A DNA stretch of 64,000 nt, taken from Chelydra serpentina (Eukaryota > Chordata > Testudines > Chelydridae). The DNA lies in the NCBI GenBank assembly GCA_037349315.1, contig JBAIAC010000164.1:186001-250000 (forward strand), written 5' to 3'. Below the pieces are notes generated by a model. That model saw nothing but the letters and a program-made list of their open reading frames with translations. It searched no databases and was not told where the DNA came from. Both the position numbers and the translations under genes were made by a program. Positions 11,760 through 25,237 of the stretch are shown here, piece after piece (the first letter of the stretch is position 1; each line of letters starts with the position of its first letter).

Positions 11760-12145
11760 GTGATGCCCGAGCTATACCAGCAAAGCCAGTTGAGGGGTGA
11801 TTTGACAACCATGTACAAGTATTTTCATGGGGAGAAAATACCTGGGTACTAACATGCTCTTTAATCTAGCAAAGAAAGACAAGAACCAACTGCTGGAAGC
11901 CAAAGCCAGACACAAATTTTAACAGTGTAGGTGACTAACCACTGGTACAAATTACCAAAAGAAGTGGGGGATTTTCTCCATCTTTTCATCAAGACTAGAC
12001 GTTTTTCTGGAAGATCTTCATTCGTCCAACTGGCTGTTGGACTCAATACAAGAGTAATTCGATGAAATTCTATGGCTCCTGATAGACAGAAGTTCAGACT
12101 AGGGGATCTGATGGTCCCTTCTGTCCTTAAACTCTATAAATCTTA
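11760..12145 (+). mobile_element. Old CR1 3' fragment
   Basis: It has the degraded CR1 3' UTR order: a segment like gctctttaatctagcaaagaaaga, then atggtcccttctgtccttaaactctat. The matching, better preserved segments are at 62495-63180. No coding potential is left. Confidence 0.7.
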
Positions 12146-13021
12146 CATGGAGACTAAAAGAGCATTATTTCGCTCTCAAGTTGCTGAGCAGCACTAAATC
12201 ATGAGCTGGTATCCCTCCTGATGCTTAACTTCTCTGCATGTTGGCTTGTTTGGTTTAAGAGTTTAAGCATTTCTTAAGATGCTGCCAGTATTCTTGTAAA
12301 AATCCTATTGGACAAAGATTAACTCTAATTTTGGAGTGAATGCTCTATAGATCTGGTATTCAATTTTAAAAGCAGACTTGGGCTCAGCAGTTACTGAGGA
12401 ACGGCTCACCTTGAGTGCAAGACAAAGACAGTTTGTTTTTTAAATTTTCAGGTGTCCTGCCATGGATTTCATGATATAGTTTCCTGTGGAGTTGTGATGT
12501 ATTCACACTGAGGAATTCCAAGGTTCTTAGTTTTTGGTTTGTGATGTATGGTTCTTGTAATGACGGTATGGAAAATACTGGCTTAACATCAGAACTTTAT
12601 TGTCAAACTAAATATTTACATTTCAAAACATTCATACATACAAGCTAATAGACAGGTGACTATTAAAATTATGTACTTGAACATAGAGCTCTGGATATGT
12701 GTGTTTTAACAGCTTTAAATTCTGCTAAACTAGTATTTAAAGACGATTGGAATGTGTAGCATACAATTGGACACTTTCTTCTATAGTGCCAATAAGGTAA
12801 ACTTTAATTGCCCAAATAAATGATCTCCACCAACAAGCTCAGCACCTTCTCATATTTTACATGCCTATAATTTATTTTAAAAATTAATGTAGTTTGAAGG
12901 TTGCTCCAGTGAAAAAGTTAAGGACCTACAAACCCAGCTTTACCACTTTTTTTATGACTTAACAGTGGCACTAACTGCCAAATATACCAAAAGTGTAAAC
13001 TTTCAGGGCCATATTCTCTCT

Positions 13022-14215
13022 CTTCCCCTCCCCAGGTAGATAGAATCATAAAATCTAGGACCAGAATGGACTTCAACAGATCATCAAGTCTGGCCCCTGT
13101 GCAGAGACAGGACCAAGTAAACCTAGACCACCCCGACAAATGTTTGTCCAACTGTTTTTTTAAAAACCTCGTGATAGAGATTCCACAGCTTCCCTTTGTA
13201 AGCCTGTTCCAGAACCTACGTTTCCTTATAGTTAAAAGTTTTTCCTAATATCTAACCTAAATCTCCCTTGCTGCAGATTAAGCACATTACTTCTCATTTT
13301 ACCTTCAGTGGACGTGGAGAACAATTGATCATCATCCTCTTTGTAACAGCCCGTAACATATTTAAAGACTGGTATCAGGTTCCCTCTGTCATCTTTTCTC
13401 AAGACTAAACATGGCCAGTTTTTTAACCTTTCCTCATAGGCCAGGTTTTCTAAACTTTTTCATAGTTTTTGTTGCTCTCCTCTGGACTCTCCAGTTTGTC
13501 CACATCTTTCCCAAAGTGTGGCGCCCAGAACTGGATGCAGTACTCCAGCGGAGGCCTCACCTATGCTGAGTAGAATTAACAATTACCTCCAATGTCTTAC
13601 ATACAATATGTTGTTAGTACACTTTAAAATGTATATTGTTGTTGACTCATTTTCAATTTGTGATCCACTATACCCCCCAGATCCTTTTCAGCAGTAGAAT
13701 CATAGAATATCAGGGTTAGAAGGGACCTTAGGAGGTCATCTAGTCCAACCCCCTGGTCAAAGCAGGACTAATCCCCAATTTTTGCCCCAGATCCCTAAGC
13801 GGTCCCCTCAAGGATTGAACTCATAACCCTGGGTTTAGCAGGCCAATGCTCAAGCCACTGAGCTATCCCTGAGTTAGTACTACTGCCTAGCCAATTATTT
13901 CCCATTTTGTAGTTGTACATTTGATTTTTGCCCCCTTCCTAAGTGTAATACTTTGCACTTGTCTTTATTGCATGTCGTCTTATTAATGTCACACTAATTC
14001 TCTAATTTGCAAAGGTCGTTTTGAATTCTAATTCTGTCCTCCAAAGTGCTTGCAACTCTTCTCAGCTTGGTGTCATTTGCACATTTTAGAAGCATACTCA
14101 CTCCCCAGCCCATTATCCAAGTCATTAATGAAAATATTGAATAGTACCGGACCCAAGACTGACCCCGGAGGGAACCCACTGATACGTCCTCCCAGTTTGA
14201 CTGTGAACCACGGAT
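13022..14215 (-). mobile_element. Old CR1 fragment interrupted by a SINE
   Basis: The minus strand shows degraded CR1 3' sequence and RT remnants, including [18 protein letters not shown] and a weak FADD-like stretch (KCANDTKLRR, so the catalytic motif is destroyed). A SINE occupies 13692-13875. Multiple stops show it is long dead. Confidence 0.8.
13692..13875 (-). mobile_element. tRNA-derived SINE with CR1-type tail, copy 2
   Basis: On the minus strand it has the same order as copy 1: A-box-like tagctcagtggcttgagc, B-box-like gagttcaatcc, then the CR1-type tail ending in gattctatgattc. It is inserted in an older CR1, which continues on both sides. Confidence 0.88.
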
Positions 14216-17200
14216 AACTTTTTGAGTAAAATGTCATAGTTCTATTGACTGCAACTGAGCTATGACTATTTACACAAATTTGAGTATCAGAACCCAAATC
14301 TTCTTTTTTCACATAGCATATATATAAAATAAAAATCAAGCTTTTTTCCCCCCCTCCCTTTTCCTCCCCCCTAAGCAAGGGAGGATGGAAAAATATGCTT
14401 CTGAAGTCATACAGCCAAAAGGGCTTTTCTCAAACTCTTCTAAAACATTGCTCTTGAACAGAAACCAAACACATTTTTAATTGGAAAATGCGGTGATTAA
14501 AATGTTTGTAGCATTTTAAAACTTTCATAGTCTGACAACCTTAACTACTGCACTTGCCAGCAAGCAAGCAACAGCAGTAATAGATGCAGTAGTCAATACA
14601 GCTAAAAGAAGTGACGTGCTTTTTGCTCTGTGAACTTCCAGCGTTCTGGGCTGAATGGAATAGCTATGCTTTTTGCCTTTTTAAATTGATATTGGACTCT
14701 GTAAAAGTAGTGTTGAGCTTGTTTCAAAAGTGTAAAACCTGAGGTGCTTCATTTTCCCCCCCACGCTGCTGTTTTTCACCATATATTTTGTATCTGTTCT
14801 CAGGGCGGAATGGGAAATAATGTGTAAACATTACAGTAAACTTTAGAGCCCTAATGTCTGGCTTTCTTTAACTTCCAAATATTTTTTGTCCCCATCAGTG
14901 GCTTCTTAATGTTGTAGTTTTAAAAAACTGTTCTAGTCTGTCACATTCAGTGTCAACATTGTTTGTGCATATGATGCTGGGATAGCATAAGAACTTGAAG
15001 AAATCTATTTGTTCCCTCTTAGAGAGAGCTACATGCAAACACATTTTTAAAAATATACATTTATTACAGAGAGACATCGAAGTTTTCAATGTGAGCTGTG
15101 GGGCGAAATGGCACCCATTGGCTTCACCAAGAGGATGCTTTTTAAACACAAGTTAAGAGAAGGCTCCTCAACTGCTGTTTTCACTGAATTTTCCTCATGG
15201 CTTCTACATTCCAGGGCTTCTGTCTGTGCCTGGTATTTCGGAAATCTTATTTCTTAACTATCTTTAGAACAGAACAGCCTAGTAATAATTACCAAACCAA
15301 ACAGTCAATCCAGTAAAAATAGTTCATGTGATCCCTAATTTATTTATTTTTTAAATTTAGGACTAAAGGGGTATCTTTAGCTCCAATTTTCCTTCTCTAC
15401 CCTACCTGCCCCAAGCAAGATGGCTGTTTATTTCTGAGGCTATATTCACAAAATATTTGTTGTTCTTAAGCTGGGGAACTGTGAATGAATGGGCAGCAGT
15501 TAATAACGCTATCATGGCTTAGAGGTCATTCCAAAATCCAATCTGCCCCTGCCCTTTCATTATCTGTGTATCTTCAAGTGGGAAAAAAATGAAGTCTCAA
15601 GGGAAAAAAACAATCTTATGCTTCCCGCCCTTATGGTTTTTGAAAATAATTTAAGAGGAAGGCACCCCCAAATGTTACACCCAGAAAGAGAACTTTTTGC
15701 AAGGTAGCTACATATGTTTGGTTTTAGGGGATGTGGTTGAGTGGGGGGGATCTTGAAATTTTTTGAAACTTGTCTGAGGCAAACAAATAAAACCTAATTC
15801 TGTTCTTAAAAATGAGATAAAATGAATATATTTTGTCACGATAGAATGCTCTTCTGTAATGGAAGATTAACTTTTTATCCTTCTACAGATTGTTTTCATT
15901 ATTCTAAGATTAGTCATAGTTTTTTAAAATGTATATGATGTCCAATAATCATGAGCCAAACCCTTCTGATTTCAGTCTGCTACTCCAGAAATGGGAATTG
16001 GGGGTGGGGGCAGCAGATTAGGAGGGTCTTTTATATGTGGTTCTCTACAAATTTAGTACATATTTGTCTGCTTGAAACAGAACCCTTATATGTATCTTTC
16101 TACTGCAAGAAAAAACTGGCATCTCTACTGTTTTGGTGCAAGATCTGTGTTTGTTTGGATCTTAATCCTTCCCGATTAGAATCAATACAAAACTTTATTC
16201 TGAGCTACAGCTATCACAGTCCATTAGATTTATTGGGCTCAGTTGGCCCTGTTTGGTGGTGGGGGAAGCAAAATAAACACCACCAAAAAACAAGTGAGGG
16301 ACAGGAAACTTGGCTGCTAGCCCTGAACCTTGGGGCTGGGTTCAGAGAAGGAGACTGTGAATAATAAAGGATGGCAGTCCGTTTTCTTACTCACTAATTC
16401 ACCGTGGAGTTGGCTGTCGGTGGGCATGGTGCCGTGCTTCTACCCACATTGCCCTGCTGACACAACTCTCTTCCCATCACCCAGATGGATCTGAATTCCT
16501 TACAGTAACAAAGGAGACAGGCTGGCCCTCTGATTCTTTGCGCGTACACTGGGGTGTGTACAGACTCTAACACTCAGATAAATAAAGAAACCGGTGCAGC
16601 TGAATTGCCTCTAATATGTTGCATTATGTTATATGAAGGTATAAGAATTAAAAACTGAAGTTGGCTCCAAAAGAGTCATGCACTTTTTGCCTTTTCCAAC
16701 TTGTGCTTAGAGCAGTGTTAGGATATAGCTGTTCAGGCCTGTCTGTAAAGGTCTGTACTTTAAGAATTTAGGTATATGTTTATCATTTCCCAGAGAAAGG
16801 GAAGAGCCTAGAAGATGTAAAGGAAACTTGAGTTCTGCTTAGCTATACCTTAACCAGTCATTTTACTGAAATTTAACCAATCCTAACCTATTGTAACATG
16901 ATTATCTAACCAGTTATATCCCACCATCTTCATTATTTTTCACCCAGCACAATTAATTATACAGCAGACAGAAACAATCACAGAACCAGACAGACCATGG
17001 AAATAAACAATAGCAAAGTGGGAACTATGATGAGAAAACAATACAGAAGTGAGGATTTCACAGCTACATCTATAAAGACCTAAGGTTTCCCAGCTGGGTC
17101 TATTGATAAGTGAGTTCTTGCCAGACAGGATGCGATCAAACTAGGTTTCCTTTAAATCTTCTAGGCTCTTCCCTTTCTCTGGAGATGCTAGACCGGATCC

Positions 17201-17284
17201 CCTTTCCAACAGCCCCAGATTGCCCGATTGGAATGTGAGGATGTGACCGTTCGCTTCCCAGCTCATGGCTGCCTCTGCTGCTTA

Positions 17285-17515
17285 GCCAATTACTTCATGA
17301 GCCCAAAGCTTGAGCCCCCCCCCCAAGCCCCACCGCTCCGGGCAGGGGGGGCCAAGCTGAAGCTCAAGGCTTCAACCCCAGGCCGGGGGGCCTGCAACCT
17401 GAGTCCTGCTGCCAAGGGCTGAAGTAAGTTTAAGCCAGCCCAGGCGACCCTGTTCAAAGGGGGTCGTGACCCACTTTGGGGTCCCAACTCAGTTTGAAAA
17501 CGGCTGGGTTAGAAG
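17285..17515 (+). repeat. GC-rich dispersed repeat, fragment
   Basis: C-rich, G-rich sequence ending gtttgaaaacggctgg, a variant of the gtttgagaaccactg end seen in related copies at 17793, 24103, 46575 and 52905. The short open frames here are compositional. Confidence 0.5.
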
Positions 17516-17792
17516 ATTCTAGCAGGTCATCTTGAAGTCGACTACACTCTGTCCTCCTCCAGCTGCCTTTCACTGTCTAGTCATCTTCATTGCAGAGTGA
17601 CCATATGTTGAGGTCTCTGAGGGGAGATAGAGATATATAGAGATATATATATATATGTTTTTTTAAAAAAAGCTTAACTTTACTAAAGGGTGGTGGAGCT
17701 GGAGTAAGCATGGTCATATTAAGTGGTGGTCCCCCGCTGATTCTCTTGTAATTAAATCTATATTGCAAAGCCTCTTGATACATCGCCTTAGA

Positions 17793-18125
17793 ACAGTGGT
17801 CCCCAAACTTTTTACCTCACACCCCCACCCCGTCTGCGCTCTCTCACTCCCTCCAAGCCGGGGCCAGAAGTGGGGTCACGGGTCGGGGGAGGGGGGGCGG
17901 GGAGGATGGACAGGGTAAGGGCCTGAGGCTGGGGGTGGGAGCAGAGCTGAGGCTGGGGCCCCGGGCATGGGGCCAGCATCTGGGGCCTGGGCCCAGGCCA
18001 GGAGTGGGGCTGGATGGTGCTCCCTGCCAGCCCTCCATGGGGGCTGGCTGAGGCCCCTGCCACCCCCCCCGGAATGTTCTTCCTTGCTCCCTTAGTGGGG
18101 CGTGCCCCACAGATTGGGTACGTTT
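17793..18125 (+). repeat. GC-rich dispersed repeat (gtggtccccaaac type), copy
   Basis: It opens with cagtggtccccaaactttttacc and continues with gggctggggc-rich blocks. Copies at 24103-24580 and 52905-53165 share the opening and the gggctggg interior. It is non-autonomous, of unknown class. Confidence 0.65.
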
Positions 18126-20276
18126 GCCGTAGAAACTTGCCAACAGCTTTCTCACTCAAATGAGAAGGTTGGCTTTTCAATTCTGCCTTAAGACTTTATC
18201 ATGTTCCCTATGTAATCTGCATATCTGAAATAAAATTGTCCCCTTTGTTAGTTGGTTTCTTTAAAAATGTGATTACTTCATTTGCATCCATATTCTGTCA
18301 GAAGAGGGAGGGCGGGAGTGGGTTGATTGAGCAACTGCTTGATTAGTTTCGGAATGACGCCTACATTAGGCATTGTATTCTGGGCAGCAGCAGCGTCTGG
18401 ATCTGTGAGACAGGACAGTTCCCTGGCCTTTGCCCAGCTTTGCTTCTGGCATTAGCTGTTGGAGAGAGCTAATGACAGGTTTAACTTGCTGCTGGACTCC
18501 TGCTCATATGATCGCCATTTTCTTTTCCACTGTTGTCCTTGATAGTGAGATGCAGAATCCATGTTGCATGTTTTTAAATAATATCAGATTCATTTGACTT
18601 GACTTGATACCTTGCGTGGCTTTTCATCCTCTTTCCCCCCCAATTGTTTAAAAGTTGGGTGGCCCAGCAATATTTAATGTATGTTCTTTGTAAACTTGCA
18701 TTGAAAATACAGCGCTGCAAGAGAAAACTGTAATACAGTAAACTGATTTACCTCCTTATGCACAAAAGGAATTTTCTAGTACAGGAAGATGCACAGTTCC
18801 AGATTGAATATTTAGAACTTAAAGAACTTGATATTTTTCAAAACATTTAGAATGTTGAAGGTATCAGTCTTGTTCAGATGCTAATAAGGAAGCTTTATTT
18901 TTTCTGGAAGAACAGTCTGTGTCCAGAAATGTAACTCGTTTTTTAAAAAGGTTTTGTTGAAAACCTCCTTCAAAAGCTTATCCAGAAATAAAGATTAACG
19001 ACATCTTAATGTCTCCTCCCCCCCCATCCCCCTCCCCCACCAAAAATCAAGTTTGGTACAGAGAATGTTGGTTGCGGTTAGATTTGGTTGCCTTACCTCC
19101 CACCCCACCACCGCTCCATGCTCAGATGAACGTTACCTGGTTCTTGTTTCTGTTTTGCTCTTAGTCATTCCTGTAGAGTAGGTTAAAACTACTAGTTAAG
19201 AATGATGGAAAACCTGTACTTATGGTATAAGACCTTACTTGCATTGTACTGTGGATTTGGTTTTTTGACAGCGTTTTGGATTTTCTAGGACTTTTTATGA
19301 TCTACTACATCAAGAGTGCTGTGTGTAGGTATAAGTTAGAACTTTAGATTTCACTCTGAACTTTCTTGTTCTGGGATTGTTTGGTGGTTTTTACACTCCT
19401 CCGCAGATCTGTTTTTAAAGCCCAACTGATTTAACTTCTAACAGAACCCAAATCTGTATAGGATGCTACATCTGTGTACCACTTCCCTCTGTTGAATGGA
19501 ATGCAAACATGCAAGCAGTTACTGCTAGTGAATAAATACATGATCTGGCATATACAGAGTTTCACTGCAGAGTGAATGTGGGTTTGGGATTTGGTTTAGT
19601 TTTATTAACCAACATGATTCCATTTGTCTTAAAAATGTGGACAGGCTAATCTTTAAATTCAGTAACTAACTTATAGTGTACAGTTTCTTCCTCCTAATTC
19701 CAACTTCTTCCCAGAAGTTCCACTGACCCTGAAAGTGCTGGCTGGCACAGGAGAATTGCCACAGTTCTTGGCTTTGACACCACCTTTGGTGATGATGGCA
19801 AGCTTTTGCATCCAGTTTGCCTTGTATGTTCTGCCTGGCAGATAGACTGATAGATTAGAGAGAGGATTGTCCTTGTTTTTTTGCTTGATGTGCCCAGTGC
19901 AACAATAGTACAGTAAATGTAAATGGCTCAGTAAGTTTATGCAATGTTTGTATATGCAAGAAAAGTTACCTGAAACATGCAATAGGTGACATACCCAAAT
20001 GGGTGAGTGTTGGCAGATGGTTTCCGTTCTTGAGAGAAGGGTGGGATGGACATCCTGGCATTGTATTGCAAAGAAAACAATAACACTTCTATTTTATTTT
20101 TGTCCGCGTATGAGTGGCTGCTTACAAGAGGGATCGCTTTTCCTCTATAGAAGCTGTTGTGAACACTTTGCTTATCATTACTACCCATAATATCTCCGCT
20201 TATGGTTAAGATACTTATTTTTTTCTGTGGGTGGCTTAGTGTGTCGTACACATTTTTTTTCTGTGTCCTTTTCCAG

Positions 20277-20444
20277 GTGCTGCATTTCTACTGTGACACT
20301 TGTTCTATCCCTATCTGCCGGGAATGCACCAAGGGACGACATCTAGGTCACAGCTTTACCTACCTCCAAGATGCCCTCCAGGATTCCGGAACCCTCACCA
20401 TCCAGCTGCTAGCAGACGCTCAGCAAGGATGCACGGCTATTCAG
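20277..20444 (+). CDS. TRIM71-like: TRIM71-like gene, exon 2 (56 codons): B-box 2 and start of coiled coil
   Basis: Encodes residues 82-137 of the 665-residue model. It begins VLHFYCDTC and completes the B-box 2 zinc ligands: C87, C90, C95, C98, H103 and H106, joining C75 and H78 from exon 1. All eight ligands are intact. The segment [12 protein letters not shown], entering the coiled coil, is identical to the human protein. A family Arg after QQG is Cys here. Acceptor ttttccag, donor GTAAGT, phase 0 at both ends. B-box 2 in TRIM-NHL proteins supports self-association and partner binding. Confidence 0.92.
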
Positions 20445-20739
20445 GTAAGTCGCTCACAGGGCTAAGAGAATGTTCCCTTTTGTCTACCACCAGCTGTGCT
20501 ACAGTGTCCCCTGTGTGTGAAGGGCAAAAAGCCTCCTTTCAGCGTCCCCTATCCTCTACCCCACCCTCTCCCTTGTTGCACTACCCCAGGGATCTCAAAC
20601 TCAAATCCTCATTCACACCTGTGTGACCATCTTGTTTATCACTTCAACATTTTCCCCCCCCCCCCCTGCTGTTATGGTTCCTCTCAACTAATTAGCCTCT
20701 TAAGATTGGTCTATACACCTGGACCTTATCATGTTTCTC

Positions 20740-20860
20740 TGACTGTATAAATATCTGTCTACAGTGTATTTCATTCCATGCATCCGATGAAGTGGGTACT
20801 AACCCACGAAAGCTTCTGCTGAAATAAATGTGTTAGTCTCTAAGGTGCCACAAGTTTTTC
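20740..20860 (+). repeat. Dispersed repeat with hammerhead-like core, copy 2
   Basis: CCGATGA (20784-20790), a perfect 6-bp hairpin gtgggt/acccac with loop acta, and GAAA (20808-20811). The second core base is C where the consensus has U, a change expected to kill a hammerhead. The flanks contain tgtgttagtctctaaggtgcc, matching the other copies. Confidence 0.7.
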
Positions 20861-23800
20861 TTTCTTATTTTCGTTTTTTTAAACGAGATTCCCTCCTGCT
20901 GTATCTGGTGAAGCTCCAGTTCTGTTTGAGAAACACTCACTTTTTCACGGCAGCAGAGGAAGCTGATGAATATTTCGATGACTTGGCCAATCGCGGGTGA
21001 GGTAGAAGTCGAGCAATTCATTTTGCACATCTCAGACTAGGACTGAATGAATCTGGGTCTGCCTCCATAGCTTCACAGGAGAGTTATGGATGCCTTCTGC
21101 TGAGCACCTGCTTTCAGATCCTCTTTTGTTTTATTGTTTGTTTGTTTAAATGTAAAACTGGAATCATCTTCTTCTAAACTGTATTCAGCTGAGCCGGCTC
21201 TTAGTTCTCAGAGGCCATTGGGAAGGCTGTCTAAAGCAGACTCCTAAGAGGAGGTAAACTTGCTTCTCCTCTAACCCACATATTCCAGCCCTTTCATTGA
21301 AGGGGAGCTGTCTTGCTTCTGGGGGAGAGCTCACAGACAAACAGACTGGGATTACAGGAATAAAAATGGGCTGCTCCCATCTCCATGCATCTTTCTCCAA
21401 ATCCTCCTCATCACTCCAAGCTCGCTGAGGCTGCAGTTCCTTGACCTAATCTACTGAGCCACACAGAATCTCCACTGATCCTACAACACAGAATATTCGT
21501 TAATTTGGTCTAAATTATCCAGGCTTCGAGAGACTGAATTTAGGTGCCTGGAACTTTAATATCCCGTGTGTGTGTGTGTGTTTTGCAGTTTCCTTTCTAA
21601 AGTAACTTCCTCTCTACTCTTATCAAGGAGATCTTCTACCAGTTAGGAATATTGCTCCCCCACTGCCCTATTTTAAATTTAGATGTTACCCACATTTAGA
21701 ATCAGATTATGTAGTTCTAGCATGACAGTCTTTTACTGAAAGTGATGTTCATAATCCAAGTCAGATTTGATCCAGATGTCATAAAATTCTATAAACATCT
21801 TCCCTACCAGCCCATCCAATGACCGTTACCACAAGATTCTATACTTAGTTTGATGCCCTTACAAGATAGACAGCTACTTACAACACTTTTTCTCTATTCT
21901 GTTTCTTCTCAGGATTGCATTTCTGAGGATTATTAGCCTCAGCTGTCAAAACATGAGGCCCCCAACCATACAACCCTGGTGTATTGCACTTTCCATGCTT
22001 CTGAAAATGGTTTTTACAAAGGAGTTTGCTCTTAATGTGAAATTGAATGGTCCTTCACAGATAGCATGCAGACAAGGCAATTTCCTACTATCTCTGTATC
22101 CCTAAGGAAAAGTAATGCTATCTAGATGTTCACATGGCCTTCAGTCTGTACATTTTTAGAAAAATAAACTCTTAATCTATCACAGTGATTGAATTTTTTA
22201 AACGAAAGTGGGTGAAATCTTTGATTGTCAAGTTGCTATAGTGATGTATATTGGTGGTTGGCAGGGCCACAAGTGTCAACTCTGACCGTATCTGTGCAAG
22301 AACTTGGAGTGATCATAAAATACCAAAACTAGAGTACTGGGTAACATCAGGCAGATTCTTTTGATTAGGATGAACGAGGCACATTGTAGTTTCAGTTGGG
22401 TAAACTTAGAGCCATGATTGTCAGAAATTAAATACATCTTCATTGTTGCCTTATTGATTTGTTGTCTAAAAGCACTGACCATGTTAAAAGAACTTCCAAT
22501 CTTGGGGAAAATATATGGGTTTTGCTTGGTAGTGTAAAATATAAGTGAAGAGGCACAAAATAAGTTTCTGAAAACTACTATGGAACTGATATCTCCATGA
22601 TAGGTCTCTGCCAAAAATTTGACCAAAACATTTGTCTTTTTGCTTTATGCAGGGATGGAAAAAATAGTGGTGGTGAGTGGCAGAGTTAGGGAGAAAGGGG
22701 GACTAGTCATATTTTAATCACACAGCTGAGAGTAGTGAACTTTTAATATTGCTATCTTTAGGTACATCCAGGAATAGGCTTGGAGGAAAATCATAAACTG
22801 AAAAAACACTTCTGAGCATGCTCCGTAGGCATTCACTTTTTTAAAGCAAAGCCTTAAGCTAGCCCTGGTCCTTTGACAGAACAATGCATGTTTCCCTGTG
22901 TAGTTCAGTAGTGGCTTAGCCAGGATTTTTCTCTGTATGAGAGATTGTTCAATATTTTTATTCTGACCCAAAGAAAAAACTCCCCTATCTGCATCAGGAA
23001 TAAATTGTGAGCATAGGAGGATCTGATCATCATTTTTTGCTTCATTTTGCAAATGCTAAGCTTTCATTTAGATTTTTTTCTCCATTGCAAACCTCCGGCT
23101 ATCACAGTGCAAACAGAGATGTTGCTCCCTAGTAATCCAGCCTTGCAGAAAACTATCTCCAGCCAAACAATAGAAGCCCCAAGGTTAAGAACGTCCCAGC
23201 CCGACCACCACCACTATAGTAGTTCTATTTTAAGGAGCCCTGATTTTAAAAATGCAAACTCGTAATTCCTGAACTTCTGGGTCTGTTTCAGGCTTTGCCA
23301 CTGGCCTTGCCTGGGTTACTTTAGCCGGCACAGCCTTATGGCTCCTGACTTTCCTATTGTAGATGCAGCCTCTCAGTCGGATTTCCAGCATATCTTTTAG
23401 CTACTGCGATTCACTACCTGTGTGTAAAATTGGTACTTAACTTCCTTGGGTGGGGTCGGGTGATGTCTCTGTGAATTAATTGTGTGAGGCTTAAGTTTTA
23501 ATTTAATATAGTCAAATTAACTTGTTTGGGGATTTTGTTTTGTTTTGCTGGTACTACGGAAGCCCTCAAGTTGCCCTGCCAAGTTTTATTTTAGTATTTT
23601 TAAAGATACGAAATAGCTGTCCTCTCTTGGTGTGTGAACGACAAACAGGGAGAAACGACTGACCTGCTATACTGGGGAGACATTGAAATGGACTTTACAC
23701 AAAGTGCTGTCAAATGCACAGAGTAAAACACATTTTTTTCTAAATTTTCAGTTACAGTAATTTTTAGGTGTCACTCGTCTGAATTTTTTTCTATCTCCTG

Positions 23801-24102
23801 TGGGCTCCAAGTGTGCCTTCTAAGTTGACTCGCCTTTTTAATGTTTCCACAACACTTCTCTGACTGCATTGTATAAATGCTGATAGTTTCTCTTTATTAA
23901 ATATAAAACAGGAACGTTGACTACACTTGTGTCTAGAGGACTTGACGTTTCAGTCTCTATCTAAGACTTGCTTGTGTCTCTCTAGTTTTAAAGTGCCAAT
24001 AGACAATTTTATTTTCATCTGCCACCACTCCTTTCTCCAGGTCGTATATAAAAAGTATTGCTGTCTACATACAACTGACTTGCATAGAAATGGCATATAT
24101 TA

Positions 24103-24580
24103 GTACAGTGGTCCCCAAACGTCTGAGGGTCACAGCCCCCCTTACCCCTGTCCGTGCCCCCACCCTGCCCAGGGCCGGGAGCAGGGCTGCGGCTCGGGGT
24201 GGTGGTGGGGGGAACGTGGACAAGGGTAAGGGGCCTGAGGCTGGGGGTGGGTCTGGGGCCGAGGTTGGGGGTGGGAGCGGAGCCACAACTGGGCCACGGT
24301 GGGGGCTAGCAGTCTGGGCTGCGGCAAGGTGCGGCTCCGCTCCCAGCCTCTGCTCTGGGCCAGGAATGGAGCCGAGGCTGGGGTTGGGTCAGGAGCCAGG
24401 GACAGCTGGGAGCAGGACTGGAGCAGAGCTGGGGGCGAGGAGGGGCTGGGTGGCTCTCCCTCCCTACCCCTGTGGGGACTGGCCCGGGCCCACTGCACCC
24501 CCTCCCCCCAGACGTTCCTTCATGCCCCCCCCCCCCCCCACGGGAGCATGCTCCACACTTTGGGGACCTCTGCATTAGTG
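24103..24580 (+). repeat. GC-rich dispersed repeat (gtggtccccaaac type), longer copy
   Basis: It starts acagtggtccccaaacg and carries repeated gaggctgggggtggg and ggagc blocks, ending with a C run and ctttggggacctctgc, a near inverse of its start. That inverse relation suggests terminal inverted repeats and a DNA-element origin. Confidence 0.6.
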
Positions 24581-25057
24581 GAAAACAGAACTCTTACTAG
24601 AAGACTAGACTTGTATCCTGTAGCAAATGTATTGTTAGTCTAAAATACTTGGGGATAAGGAGGTCATTTTGGATCCTCAACACACATGTCTAAGGTATGT
24701 AGGTTTGATATCGGACTTAATCAACATGTGCATACTGGACCAAACTGTACATTAACTTGAATCCTGTGCAACTCCGCTGGTATCAGTGGGGTTTGCACAG
24801 GCTATGGTGGGGAAGAATTTGGTCCTATGTAGAGAATTTTGTATAAATTCCAGCATCTACTATCTGCAACTGACGTGCACCCAGGAAAACGACATGAAAA
24901 CAGCTGCCTTGAACTTTATCCTGCAGCAGCATTATGAGAGCACCTTGACCTGTTTCTGTTCTAGTGCTGGAGGCACTGGGGGAAATGTAAGAGCCATCAC
25001 CTAATGCAACTTACATTGGTTTGACTAAGCAATATGTGTGTCCTGTTTATTCTCCAG

Positions 25058-25192
25058 CTGAGAATTGAACAGGCCCAAGTTTTGGCAGAGCAGGTTGAGA
25101 TGAAAGCAAAGGTGATGCAGTCTGAAGTCGAAGCTGAGACATCTCGCCATAAGAGAGCCCTGGAAGAATGGGAGCGTGAGCGGCTGTGTAAG
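25058..25192 (+). CDS. TRIM71-like: TRIM71-like gene, exon 3 (45 codons): coiled coil
   Basis: Encodes residues 138-182, [19 protein letters not shown] and onward, a heptad-like, charged helix that matches the TRIM71 coiled coil used for multimerisation. Acceptor tctccag at 25057, donor AAG|GTAGAA, phase 0 at both ends. The downstream frame closes soon after the donor, as expected for intron sequence. Compared with human TRIM71 there are several substitutions but no indel. Confidence 0.92.
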
Positions 25193-25237
25193 GTAGAAAG
25201 CTTTTTATATAGGTATATTTATCTGTTCTAGTTACTA

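Larger units (their letters stand above)
10080..20276 (+). other. Intron 1 of the TRIM71-like gene
   Basis: GTGAGC donor, and an acceptor with a T-rich tract ending ttttccag at 20276. It holds two CR1 fragments, a SINE, GC-rich dispersed repeats and a tgttgtagcc repeat. The rest is AT-rich with no gene or RNA recognised. The first 240 bases (to about 10320) are the source or partner of the duplication at 2384-2680. Confidence 0.7.
20445..25057 (+). other. Intron 2 of the TRIM71-like gene
   Basis: GTAAGT donor, tctccag acceptor. It holds a hammerhead-motif repeat (20740-20860), a TG microsatellite near 21566-21582 and a GC-rich repeat (24103-24580). The remainder is AT-rich with no gene recognised. 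Confidence 0.7.
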